NCBI GenBank assembly: GCA_035295125.1
Contig: DATGJP010000020.1
Coordinates: forward strand, 336,223 to 400,222
Direction of reading: 5' to 3'
Length of the DNA: 64,000 nucleotides
Origin: JAICMB01 sp035295125
GTDB taxonomy: Bacteria > Acidobacteriota > Terriglobia > Bryobacterales > Bryobacteraceae
How positions within the stretch are numbered: the stretch's first letter is position 1; every line of letters starts with the position of its first letter. A program made the position numbers and the translations under genes. Positions 50,378 to 58,179 of this stretch are shown piece after piece. The notes beneath the pieces were generated by a model. It saw only the letters and a list, made by a program, of their open reading frames with translations, did not search any database and had not been told where the DNA came from.

Positions 50378-51334
50378 TCAGGAGTTCAGATATTTCTTGA
50401 CATCCGGCGCAAGCAGTTGCTTGATCTCGGGTTTGTCGAGGTCGTCTTTGTGCACCACGTGCGGCGCGAGGTCGATTCGTTTTGGGGGTGTCTTGCCGTT
50501 TAACTTGTTGACGAGAGTCTCTACGGCCTGGAAGCCCATGCCAAAGGGGTCTTGGACCACCATGGCGTCGCTGACACCGGCCTTGAGGTCCTCAATCTCG
50601 GTGTCGCTGGAGTCGAAGGCGACGAATTTCACTTTTCCGGCCAGCCCGCGGGATTTCAGCGCCAGGGCTATGCCGACGCTGCTCGGCTCAGACGACGCAA
50701 AGAACCCATCCAGATCCGGATTGGCGGTCAGGATGTTCTCAGCCGCGGCCATGGCCTTCGACCGGTCGGACATTCCGTACTGCTGGCCGACGATGTGGAT
50801 GTTTGGAAACTCCTTGGACAGGACATCGTTGAAGCCGCGCTCGCGATCCATCGTGGAGGCGCTCCCTGGCGCGTGCATGACGATCGCGACCTTTCCCTTG
50901 CCGTTCACCAGCCGGGCCAATTCCCGCGCGCCCATCTGGCCGGCTTCGTAGTTGTTGGTGGCGATGAAGGTCATGTAGTTGTCGCCATCGACACCGGAAT
51001 CGAAGACGGTGACCGGGATTCCGAGCGCGGCGGCACGGTCGAGCGATTGGAGCAGCGCCTTGCGTTCGGCGGCCGCGACCGCGATGCCGTCGACGTGGCG
51101 GGCGATCATGGAGTCCACAATCTGGATCTGGCGGTCGTAATCGGTCTCCAGCGGCGGGCCGTTCCATTCCACGTTGACGCCGTATTTCTGCCCGGCCGCG
51201 GCCGCTCCGGCGTGGACGGAGATCCAGAACATGTGCGAGGTGCCCTTCGGAATTACCGCGATGGTTTTCTTTCCGCGACCTTGGCATGAGGTCAGCAGCA
51301 GCAAACCCGCACACAACGCGGTCAGAGTTTTCAT
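50378..51334 (-). CDS. Orphan ribose-type sugar-binding lipoprotein
   Basis: A 318-residue periplasmic binding protein of the RbsB-like group. The ATG at 51334 overlaps the rpiB stop (ATGA) and starts a lipoprotein signal (LLLLTSC, Cys 17). Family features are AVIPKGTSHMFWISVHAGA, the repeating ARHVDGIAVAAAER and FVAFDSSDTEIEDL. The membrane and ATPase subunits that normally accompany it are missing, which leaves uptake, sensing or delivery to a distant transporter as options. Coupling to rpiB points to a pentose or related sugar phosphate pathway. Confidence 0.9.
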   Translation of the reverse strand: MKTLTALCAGLLLLTSCQGRGKKTIAVIPKGTSHMFWISVHAGAAAAGQKYGVNVEWNGPPLETDYDRQIQIVDSMIARHVDGIAVAAAERKALLQSLDRAAALGIPVTVFDSGVDGDNYMTFIATNNYEAGQMGARELARLVNGKGKVAIVMHAPGSASTMDRERGFNDVLSKEFPNIHIVGQQYGMSDRSKAMAAAENILTANPDLDGFFASSEPSSVGIALALKSRGLAGKVKFVAFDSSDTEIEDLKAGVSDAMVVQDPFGMGFQAVETLVNKLNGKTPPKRIDLAPHVVHKDDLDKPEIKQLLAPDVKKYLNS

Positions 51335-51804
51335 GATGCGCCGAACGCCTGTTCGATGGCGTGCACTTTCCCAACTCGACGCACGTGCCGTTCTTCGTGC
51401 GTGAAGGCGGCGCTCAGATACGTCCTCAGCAGGTCCTTCGCGAGTTCGACGCCTATGATCCGGGACCCCATAACCAGGACGTTCATGTCGTCGTGTTCCA
51501 CGCCCTGGTGGGCCGAGTAGGTGTCGTGGCAAAGCCCGGCGCGAATGCCCGGGATCTTGTTGGCGGCCACCGAAACTCCCACTCCGCTGCCGCATACGAG
51601 GATGCCCCGGTCGGCACGGCCCTCCAGCAATTCCTTGCCGACAGCGACCGCGAAATCGGGATAATCCGAGGGTTGGGTGTTGTAGGCGCCGATGTCGCTG
51701 ACTTCGTGGCCCAGCTCACGAGCCACGGGCATCAGGGCCTGTTTCAAATCGAAACCGGCATGATCGGAGCCGAAAACCAGGCGAAAATGATGAGGGTCGG
51801 CCAC
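51331..51804 (-). CDS. rpiB: Ribose-5-phosphate isomerase B (RpiB/LacAB family)
   Basis: A 157-residue isomerase interconverting ribose 5-phosphate and ribulose 5-phosphate (or allose/galactose phosphates in close relatives). It has the GSDHAGFDLK start, ILVCGSGVGVSVAANK with the active-site Cys, and HDTYSAHQGVEHDDMNVLVMG. Length is close to the usual 145-155. It is translationally coupled to the sugar-binding lipoprotein gene. Confidence 0.95.
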   Translation of the reverse strand: MADPHHFRLVFGSDHAGFDLKQALMPVARELGHEVSDIGAYNTQPSDYPDFAVAVGKELLEGRADRGILVCGSGVGVSVAANKIPGIRAGLCHDTYSAHQGVEHDDMNVLVMGSRIIGVELAKDLLRTYLSAAFTHEERHVRRVGKVHAIEQAFGAS

Positions 51805-51876
51805 AATTCGCTATTGTACTCTCCGCGCGGCGTAACCTTTGCAGGTTCGTTCAGTATTCAAAGCCAAGGAGACCCG

Positions 51877-52647
51877 ATGCGCCACCTGAACCTACTCGCC
51901 ATTGCCGCCGCGCTGCCCTTTTCGGCCTTTGCCTTTCAGTCCGATTTCAACTGGTCCGGCCCGATGATTGCCGGTCAAAACCTGCATGTGAAGAATGTCA
52001 ATGGCTCTGTTCGAGCCGAACTCGCCACCGGTCCGAATGTCGAAGTGACCGCACACAAGACCGCCCGGCACAGCGACGTGTCGAGCGTCCGTATCGAAGT
52101 TGTGCCGACTTCTGAAGGTATGACGATCTGCTCGGTATATCCGGGAGACGACGGCACCTGCGACAGCGGGAGAGGCCATCATTCGGATCATGACAGCCGG
52201 GACAACGATGTTGTGGTCGATTTTGTGGTCAAGGTGCCCGCCGGCGTCAAGTTTTCGGGGAGCACGGTGAATGGGGCCATGACCATCAAGGGCCTGCGGT
52301 CGGATGTGAATGCCTCGAATGTGAACGGCAACATTAAGCTGGAAACAACCGGCCTCGCCAAAGCGACAACAGTCAACGGTTCGATTGAAGCCGTCATGGG
52401 AGCCGCCAACTGGAGTGACTCGCTGAATTTCAGCACGGTTAACGGGAGCATCGATTTGACGATGCCCGCGAGCACCAACGCCGACGTTCACGCATCGACG
52501 GTGAGCGGCAGCCTGACGAGCGATTTTCAATTGACGGTGAACGGCTCGTTTGAGCCTCGGAATATGAACGCCCGCATCGGTTCGGGCGGCCGGGCGCTGA
52601 AGCTTTCAACCGTGAACGGCGCGATCAGCTTGCACCAAGGAAGTTAG
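51877..52647 (+). CDS. Secreted VNG-repeat (DUF4097-like) protein
   Basis: A 256-residue exported protein. The ATG at 51877 has AAGGAG 5 bases upstream and starts a signal peptide (MRHLNLLAIAAALPFSAFAF). The body is a chain of short beta-strand repeats, several with Val-Asn-Gly (VKNVNGSVRAEL, STVNGAMTIKG, SNVNGNIKLET, TTVNGSIEAV, STVNGSIDLT, STVSGSLTSD, STVNGAISLH), typical of DUF4097/putative adhesin beta-solenoids. A His/Asp-rich loop (HHSDHDSRDNDV) may bind metal. Its function is unknown. The 3' end overlaps the convergent glycosyltransferase by 23 bases. Confidence 0.85.
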   Translation: MRHLNLLAIAAALPFSAFAFQSDFNWSGPMIAGQNLHVKNVNGSVRAELATGPNVEVTAHKTARHSDVSSVRIEVVPTSEGMTICSVYPGDDGTCDSGRGHHSDHDSRDNDVVVDFVVKVPAGVKFSGSTVNGAMTIKGLRSDVNASNVNGNIKLETTGLAKATTVNGSIEAVMGAANWSDSLNFSTVNGSIDLTMPASTNADVHASTVSGSLTSDFQLTVNGSFEPRNMNARIGSGGRALKLSTVNGAISLHQGS

Positions 52648-53536
52648 CGATCCGCCGGTACGCGTCGTCAACGCCGTTTTGAAACGCCACCGGCACGCGC
52701 TCAGTCCCTACCATGCCGAGCGCCATTGACGCAGCCTCTTCGGGCTCCTGAACAATGGCGACTCGGCCAAACTGGGCGGCGCGCTGGGCGCGGAGCAGTT
52801 GACGATCGTACTTGCGAGGCCAGGGCCTGGCGACCAGGGGGACGCCGCAAGCCAGGCATTCGTGAATCGTGTTGTAGCCCGCCCCTCCCACCACCACTTC
52901 CGCCGCCACGAACAAATCCATTGCAGGCCAGTACTGCACCCAGCATTCCCGAGGGCAACTCGGAGGGCATTCCGGGGCGATGCATCTGGCCTGCTTGCCC
53001 AAATGTGCCGTGACCGCCCCGTACCAGGCTTGCTCGGCGGCGTTTCCCGCGGCACACACGAGAATGCAGGGCCCGTCCAGCCTGAGTAAGTCCCTCGCCT
53101 GCGCAGGGGAGAGGTTCCCGGGCGAATGAACGAGCCAGGGGGGGTCTCGAAGTTCACTAATGACGTCTCCCGGTGTGAGGACCAGACCGTAGTGCGAGTT
53201 TGTGAAGGCCGGCAAATCGGCTGCCGCGATGTATTCGGGGGTCAGTTCCCGTTGCACGAGTACGCGGACGCCGGAATAATCGACGAGTTCGCCTACAATT
53301 CCACGTGGGAAGGTGTCCACGATCAGGCACTCGGGGTCACTTGAGGTGATTTCGGCAACCACCTCCTCGCGGGTGCTTACGATACGGATATCGAGGCAAG
53401 GCTCGGCGCGGCAGAGGTGGTTGGCGTAAGGGGAATTGGTGAGAATCCTCACGCGATCGTCTTTGCAGGCGTGTGCAAGGGCCACGGCACGAGTGAGGTG
53501 CCCCCAGCCGCCCCCCAGGGCATAAATAAGCAGCAC
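52625..53536 (-). CDS. GT28/MurG-like predicted glycosyltransferase
   Basis: A 303-residue GT-B protein starting LIYALGGGWGHLTRAVALAH, the glycine-rich nucleotide-sugar transferase loop of the MurG/UDP-glucuronosyltransferase group. The C-terminal domain has VVVGGAGYNTIHECLACGVP, the donor-binding G-x-N/H-E segment. A Cys-rich insert (CIAPECPPSCPREC) is unusual. It follows the 93-residue CxxC protein by 2 bases, at the end of a three-gene operon. Acceptor unknown. Confidence 0.85.
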   Translation of the reverse strand: MLLIYALGGGWGHLTRAVALAHACKDDRVRILTNSPYANHLCRAEPCLDIRIVSTREEVVAEITSSDPECLIVDTFPRGIVGELVDYSGVRVLVQRELTPEYIAAADLPAFTNSHYGLVLTPGDVISELRDPPWLVHSPGNLSPAQARDLLRLDGPCILVCAAGNAAEQAWYGAVTAHLGKQARCIAPECPPSCPRECWVQYWPAMDLFVAAEVVVGGAGYNTIHECLACGVPLVARPWPRKYDRQLLRAQRAAQFGRVAIVQEPEEAASMALGMVGTERVPVAFQNGVDDAYRRIANFLGAS

Positions 53537-53538
53537 CG

Positions 53539-53820
53539 CTAGCTCGCGGACATGTCGTCTTCGAACACCTGGTCAGGCTTTACGAGCGCCTCGCCGTCGG
53601 CCTCTGTGAAATCTGACGCCGCTCCGGCGATGCCGAAGGTCTCGTACACCGAGTCGTCATAGTCGTCGTAATCGCCGTAGGAGCCGCGATCGCGCTGCCT
53701 GTAGGGGTCGGTGATTTGACCGTTTTGACAGTCGGGGCAGCCGATGGGCGTCATTCGGTCGCAGGGATGTGGGAACAGGAAACCGACACGAAGGGGGCAT
53801 TTCCAGTCTGGAGGAATCAT
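53539..53820 (-). CDS. Small acidic protein with CxxC pair, unknown
   Basis: A 93-residue protein with a Cys near position 8, another at 20 and CPDC at about 28-31, which could form a zinc site. A Tyr/Asp-rich segment (GSYGDYDDYDDSVYE) and acidic C terminus follow. No family recognised. It is tied to both neighbours: ATGA overlap with the upstream membrane protein and 2 bases before the glycosyltransferase. Confidence 0.6.
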   Translation of the reverse strand: MIPPDWKCPLRVGFLFPHPCDRMTPIGCPDCQNGQITDPYRQRDRGSYGDYDDYDDSVYETFGIAGAASDFTEADGEALVKPDQVFEDDMSAS

Positions 53821-54665
53821 TTCGCGCCTCCCTGCCGGGCAGCAGCGCGCCGCGCCAGGTTCAGAATTCGATATGCGCCCAGAGAGAGCATTTCCGCGGT
53901 ATTCGGGATGGCCTTTTGGTCGGGCACGAGGGCTTTAATGGCGATGGCCTTTTCGGTCACTCGCACATCGCGAACGGTCGAGAATTCCGGGACCTTAACG
54001 GGCTGGGGGAGGGCCGCATGCGCCGGACGCGCATCGCCGTAACGATCCTTCGGATAGATCAACCGTAAGGTCACCAGATATCGGCTTCGATTCTTAATCT
54101 TGCGCTTGCCGCGTGGATTCAAGTAAGTCCGTTTGCGGGAGAGTTCGGTGATCTCCTCCGACAGCGTGGCGCCGTCGAGCATGGGCGCCTCGACTGTCAG
54201 CCACGACTGTTTATAAAAGAACTGCTTACCTGACCTTCTGCCCGTCCATTTCGCTTCGGAAACGAGCAGGGGAGCATCGTCGAGGGAGAGACGGACGGCA
54301 AACGTCGCGCGTTCGTGTACGTCCCATTGCAATGAGGCCAGGAGTTCCTTCAACAGATCGCCGCGCTTGCGGTTTGCGATGATTTTTCTTCCGAACCTAA
54401 ACTGCCAGATGAACAAACCGATGCAGAAAGCCAGCGAGAGAAAGGCGAGCCCGACGAGCCAATCGATGCCCGCGTAGGCTCCTATGATGAGTCCGAGGAC
54501 GAAGCCGAGCAGGCACCACAAAGCGGCGTGACGGATGGTTCGGCGGCGCGCCTCGAAGGAAGCCGCAATCTGCCCGATCTGATCCAGATCGTCCAGCACA
54601 GACTGCAGCGGCGCCTGTGCTTCATAGACCGCCTGCTTGCGCAATTTTTCCGCGTCGACGGGCAT
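53817..54665 (-). CDS. Membrane protein with helical N terminus, unknown
   Basis: A 282-residue protein: about 45 residues of amphipathic helix (QAPLQSVLDDLDQIGQIAAS), two membrane helices (ALWCLLGFVLGLIIGAYAGI; VGLAFLSLAFCIGLFIWQF), then a basic cytosolic domain with TGRRSGKQFFYKQSWLTVEA and RKRTYLNPRGKRKIKNR. No family recognised. First gene of the operon with the CxxC protein and the GT28-like enzyme; diverges from the GT4 gene with a 35-base gap. Confidence 0.65.
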   Translation of the reverse strand: MPVDAEKLRKQAVYEAQAPLQSVLDDLDQIGQIAASFEARRRTIRHAALWCLLGFVLGLIIGAYAGIDWLVGLAFLSLAFCIGLFIWQFRFGRKIIANRKRGDLLKELLASLQWDVHERATFAVRLSLDDAPLLVSEAKWTGRRSGKQFFYKQSWLTVEAPMLDGATLSEEITELSRKRTYLNPRGKRKIKNRSRYLVTLRLIYPKDRYGDARPAHAALPQPVKVPEFSTVRDVRVTEKAIAIKALVPDQKAIPNTAEMLSLGAYRILNLARRAAARQGGAK

Positions 54666-54700
54666 AAGCTGGTTTTGGGGTTATCTTATCAGAGCAGATC

Positions 54701-55870
54701 ATGCAGAGCCGGGTGGCTTATGTTTCTTTCGATACCGTTCCGGCGCCAAAGGGGGCAGCGACGCATATTGAGGCTTTCGCCCGGGCTTTGGCTCGGGGGC
54801 TGGGCGCGGTGGAACTGGTTACGGTGGCGGCCGGTAATGAGGCAAGTCCGCGGGTTGAGCGATGGCCGGGGGTGTTTCATTCCGAGTTGCCGGCTGTGGG
54901 GAAGAGCTTGATTGACCGGGTGCTTTGCTTTCGGAGGTACCTGCGGCACTGGTTCAGTGGCAGGAATTTCGAGGCCATCCAGTTTCGGTCGATTTTTGAG
55001 GGATTCGGTTTAACAGGACGGGCGAAACCGCCTGTACCACCTCGCTCTCGTCTCATATTCGAGGTGAATGGGCTGCCTTCGATTGAGTTGAAATACCGCT
55101 ATCCACGGGCGGCGGACGATCGGGAGTTGACGCGGAAGATTCTCGCGCAGGAGGATGCTTGTCTGCGGGCTGCGGATCTGGTTGTCACTCCTAGCGGTGT
55201 GACGCAGGGGTTTCTGGCTTCGCGGGGTGTCGATACCGCTAAGATACGGGTGATTCCGAATGGCGTGGACGTGAGTTTGTTCCGGCCATGCCCGGACAGA
55301 CCGCCGGGCGATGCGATGCGGCTGCTGTATTTCGGCACGTTGACATCGTGGCAGGGCGTGGAGTTGGGCATTCGGGCCGTGGCGCGGATGCGAGCGCGCC
55401 TGACGATTGTCGGAACTGCGAATCACAAGCAGAGGGAGGCGCTGGTGGGCCTTGCGGCAAAACTGGGGGTTGGCGCGGAGGTACAGATTCTGCCGCCCGT
55501 TCCGCAGACTGAGCTTGCTGAACATGTACGGGCTTCAGATGCTGTACTCGTTCCTCTGACTTTGAACGATCGCAACCTGCTCCAAGGGTGCTGCCCGTTG
55601 AAGGTGCTGGAGGGCATGGCGGCGGGCGTGCCAGTCATCGCATCCGATTTACCTGTGGTTCGCGAACTGGGGTGCGACGGAGTGCACTTCCTGCTCGTCA
55701 AGCCGGGGTCCGTGGATCAGATTGCCGACGCGGCGCTTCGGCTTTGGACAGACCGCTCACTGGCACAACAGATCGCGAGGCAGGGTCGGGAACACGTCGA
55801 GGCACGCTACACCTGGGAACTGGCGGGCGATGCTTTGCTGTCGGCGTACTGTGACTTGGGGATTTCCTGA
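54701..55870 (+). CDS. GT4-type glycosyltransferase with repeat-derived insert
   Basis: A 389-residue GT-B enzyme: N-terminal PAPKGAATHIEAFARALARG, linker FEVNGLPSIELKYRYP, then VIPNGVDVSLFRP, LLYFGTLTSWQGVELGIRAV and a terminal PLKVLEGMAAGVPVIASDLP donor motif. Residues about 105-115 (TGRAKPPVPPR), between FRSIFEGFG and RLIFEVNG, are encoded by a sequence like the palindromic intergenic repeat and look like an insertion. The frame stays open, so the enzyme may still work. The 3' end overlaps the convergent MFS gene by 64 bases. Confidence 0.88.
   Translation: MQSRVAYVSFDTVPAPKGAATHIEAFARALARGLGAVELVTVAAGNEASPRVERWPGVFHSELPAVGKSLIDRVLCFRRYLRHWFSGRNFEAIQFRSIFEGFGLTGRAKPPVPPRSRLIFEVNGLPSIELKYRYPRAADDRELTRKILAQEDACLRAADLVVTPSGVTQGFLASRGVDTAKIRVIPNGVDVSLFRPCPDRPPGDAMRLLYFGTLTSWQGVELGIRAVARMRARLTIVGTANHKQREALVGLAAKLGVGAEVQILPPVPQTELAEHVRASDAVLVPLTLNDRNLLQGCCPLKVLEGMAAGVPVIASDLPVVRELGCDGVHFLLVKPGSVDQIADAALRLWTDRSLAQQIARQGREHVEARYTWELAGDALLSAYCDLGIS
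55012..55038 (+). repeat. GGCAGGCG-like palindrome inside the GT4 gene
   Basis: The segment contains GGACGGGCGAAACCGCC followed by TGTACCACC, resembling GGCAGGCGAAACCGCC-TGCTTCACC of the 17.6-kb copy, and is flanked by ACAGG/CCTGT arms. It encodes the apparent insert in the protein. Confidence 0.5.
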
Positions 55871-57129
55871 GGCACGAGGCGATCGACGCGTCGCAGGGTC
55901 GGGAAGAAGCGCGCCCAGAGCAGAACGACGGCAACTGTTCCGACGCCGCCGAGGACGACCGCTGGTACGGTGCCAAACCACTGCGCGGTGATGCCGGATT
56001 CAAACTGGCCGACTTCGTTTGAGGCACCTATGAAGACCATGTTCACCGCGCTCACGCGGCCTCGCATTTCGTCGGGGGTCGAAAGTTGCACCAGGGTGTG
56101 GCGCACGATGACGCTGACCATATCCGATGCGCCGGCCAGGCAAAGTGCCGCGAGCGAAAGGACGAAGCTGTGCGAGATTCCAAAGACGACCGTGAAGACG
56201 CCGTAGCAGAATACCCAGGAAAGCAGCGCCACTCCGGCGCGCCGCTGGATGGGCCAGTGGGCCACGATGATCGCCATGATTACCGCGCCTACACCGGGTG
56301 CGGCACGCAATGCGCCGAGTCCGGCGGTTCCGACTTTGAGTATTTCGCGGGCGTAGACCGGCAGCAGCGCCACGGCGCCTCCGAGGAGCACCGCAAACAG
56401 GTCGAGCGAGATCGCGCCAAGGATCAGCTTGTTGCCCCGGATATACCGCAGGCCTTCGATGACCGCGCCTGGCGAAGGCGCGAGCCGGGGACGTCCAGCC
56501 GCACGGACCTGGACGAACGACAACAGGATCATCGCAAGAACGCCGCCGGTGGCGGCGCAGGCATAAACCGGAATCGCGGTGCCTGCCCAGGCATAAACGA
56601 CGCCACCCAGCATGGGTCCCAGGATGGTTGAGGCCTGAAAGATCGACGATGCCCAGGCGACAGCAGTAGGGAAAATCTCCGCCGGCACGAGGCTCGGCAG
56701 GAATGCCTGGCTGGTGGGGCCGTTAAAGGCGCGAACCGTTCCGTTCAGGAGCAACGCCGCGTAGATCGGGTAGGCCGATCGCAGCCCGTGAACCGTGAAG
56801 GTGAGCAGAAGGAGCGAGCACATCGAAAACGCGAGATAGCAGAGTTGGAGAATGCGTTTGCGAGGAAAGTGGTCGGCGACGTGTCCGGCGACGAGGAACA
56901 GCAGAACACCCGGGAGGAACTGCGCCAGGCCGGCGAGGCCGAGATCGAGGGGGCGATGCGTCACCGCGTAGATCTGCCAGCCGACGGCCACCGCTTGCAT
57001 CTCGGATGAGGCGGTGACGAGAAACCGGGCGATCATCCATAGCCGGAAACTCGGATATCGGAAGGCGGCGCGAGCGCCCTTTTCAGGCGTCAAGGCGCTT
57101 GAGCTGGCCACAGGCGGCGAAGATGTCAC
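55807..57129 (-). CDS. MFS transporter, EntS-like exporter group
   Basis: A membrane protein of about 440 residues with 11-12 hydrophobic segments. MFS markers are HVADHFPRKRILQLC in loop 2-3 and STPDEMRGRVSAVNMVF in the second half, as in the MFS_3/enterobactin-exporter group. The ATG at 57204 would place 122 bases inside rlmN and add a non-conserved tail; GTG 57129 or TTG 57093 are more likely. None has a strong ribosome site. Substrate unknown. Confidence 0.85.
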   Translation of the reverse strand: MTSSPPVASSSALTPEKGARAAFRYPSFRLWMIARFLVTASSEMQAVAVGWQIYAVTHRPLDLGLAGLAQFLPGVLLFLVAGHVADHFPRKRILQLCYLAFSMCSLLLLTFTVHGLRSAYPIYAALLLNGTVRAFNGPTSQAFLPSLVPAEIFPTAVAWASSIFQASTILGPMLGGVVYAWAGTAIPVYACAATGGVLAMILLSFVQVRAAGRPRLAPSPGAVIEGLRYIRGNKLILGAISLDLFAVLLGGAVALLPVYAREILKVGTAGLGALRAAPGVGAVIMAIIVAHWPIQRRAGVALLSWVFCYGVFTVVFGISHSFVLSLAALCLAGASDMVSVIVRHTLVQLSTPDEMRGRVSAVNMVFIGASNEVGQFESGITAQWFGTVPAVVLGGVGTVAVVLLWARFFPTLRRVDRLVPQEIPKSQYADSKASPASSQV

Positions 57130-58108
57130 GCCCGCGCGGTTTTCGGATGAAGCATGCCATCGATTGGCGAAGGATACTTTGAAATGCATGGACGCGATCG
57201 GCATCCGGGGTTTCGAAAGGAATGCCAGGTCCCGGGTTGAGCGCGATCAGGTTCACTTTGCAGTTGAGATGCGCGAGCAGCCGTACGACGCGACGCGCGT
57301 CCGCATCGGTATCATTGACATTCTTGAGAAGCACGTATTCGAAGGTGAGTTTTTCCCAAGGCCGCAGCGGGTAGGCTCGGCAGGCTTCGATGAGGTCCTT
57401 GAGGTGGTATTTGCGCGTGATCGGCATCAGCCGCTGCCGCTGTTCTTCGTTCGACGCGTTCAGCGAGATGGCTAATTTCGGGCGGATGGGTTCGCGGCCC
57501 AGTTCGACCATTTTCGGAATAATGCCGGAGGTCGAGACGGTGATGCGCTTTGGCGACATTCCGATTCCCAATTTGTCGGTGAGTAGCCGCGTGGCCTTGA
57601 CGACGTTGAGCAGGTTCAGGAGCGGTTCGCCCATGCCCATCATCACGACATTGAGCCGGTCGCTTGAGGCGGACAGGTCGTGAGTCTGCATGACGAAGAG
57701 CACCTGTCCGACGATCTCGCCCGCCGTCAGATTGCGTTCCAGGCCCATCAGGGCGGTGAGGCAAAACTGGCAATTCACGGGGCAGCCGACCTGGCTCGAA
57801 ATACAGACGGTATCGCGCGTTTCCTCGGGCATCAGGACCGTTTCGACGGTCCGTCCGTCTTCGAGGCCGAGGAGATAGCGATGCGTGCCGTCGGCGGATT
57901 CGAAGCGTTTGACCATCGCGGGGAGTCCGACCTTGTAGTGCTCGGCGAGTTCGGTTCGCAGCACCGCGGGCAGGGCGGAAATCTGCACGAGGTCGGAGAT
58001 CTTCTGGCGATACAAGGCTTCGTAAATCTGCCGCGCACGGAAAGACGGCTGGTCTTCGGGGAGGATTTGCTTCAGGTCTGGAAGTTCAAGACCTACAAGG
58101 GTTTGCAC
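57083..58108 (-). CDS. rlmN: Dual-specificity 23S rRNA/tRNA adenine-C2 methyltransferase RlmN
   Basis: A 341-residue radical-SAM enzyme that methylates C2 of A2503 in 23S rRNA and A37 in some tRNAs. The iron-sulfur motif is C109-x3-C113-x2-C116 (GCPVNCQFC), then GMGEPLLNL and SLNASNEEQR, and the methyl-carrying Cys near the end lies in FAACGQL. Length is slightly under the E. coli enzyme. The following MFS gene starts inside its 3' end, which implies co-transcription. Confidence 0.96.
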   Translation of the reverse strand: MQTLVGLELPDLKQILPEDQPSFRARQIYEALYRQKISDLVQISALPAVLRTELAEHYKVGLPAMVKRFESADGTHRYLLGLEDGRTVETVLMPEETRDTVCISSQVGCPVNCQFCLTALMGLERNLTAGEIVGQVLFVMQTHDLSASSDRLNVVMMGMGEPLLNLLNVVKATRLLTDKLGIGMSPKRITVSTSGIIPKMVELGREPIRPKLAISLNASNEEQRQRLMPITRKYHLKDLIEACRAYPLRPWEKLTFEYVLLKNVNDTDADARRVVRLLAHLNCKVNLIALNPGPGIPFETPDADRVHAFQSILRQSMACFIRKPRGRDIFAACGQLKRLDA

Positions 58109-58135
58109 TAAACATTAGTGTAACATTAGGTACGT

Positions 58136-58177
58136 GGCGGATTAAACAATCCGCCGCAGGTTAACAACCTGCATCAC
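58136..58177. repeat. Twin-hairpin intergenic repeat, copy 2
   Basis: Stem GGCGGATT/AATCCGCC (58136-58155, loop AAAC) and stem GCAGGTT/AACCTGC (58156-58172, loop AAC), then ATCAC, matching the copy at 1131. It ends 2 bases before the ATG of the sugar porter gene, where a ribosome site would be expected. Confidence 0.8.
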
Positions 58178-58179
58178 AA

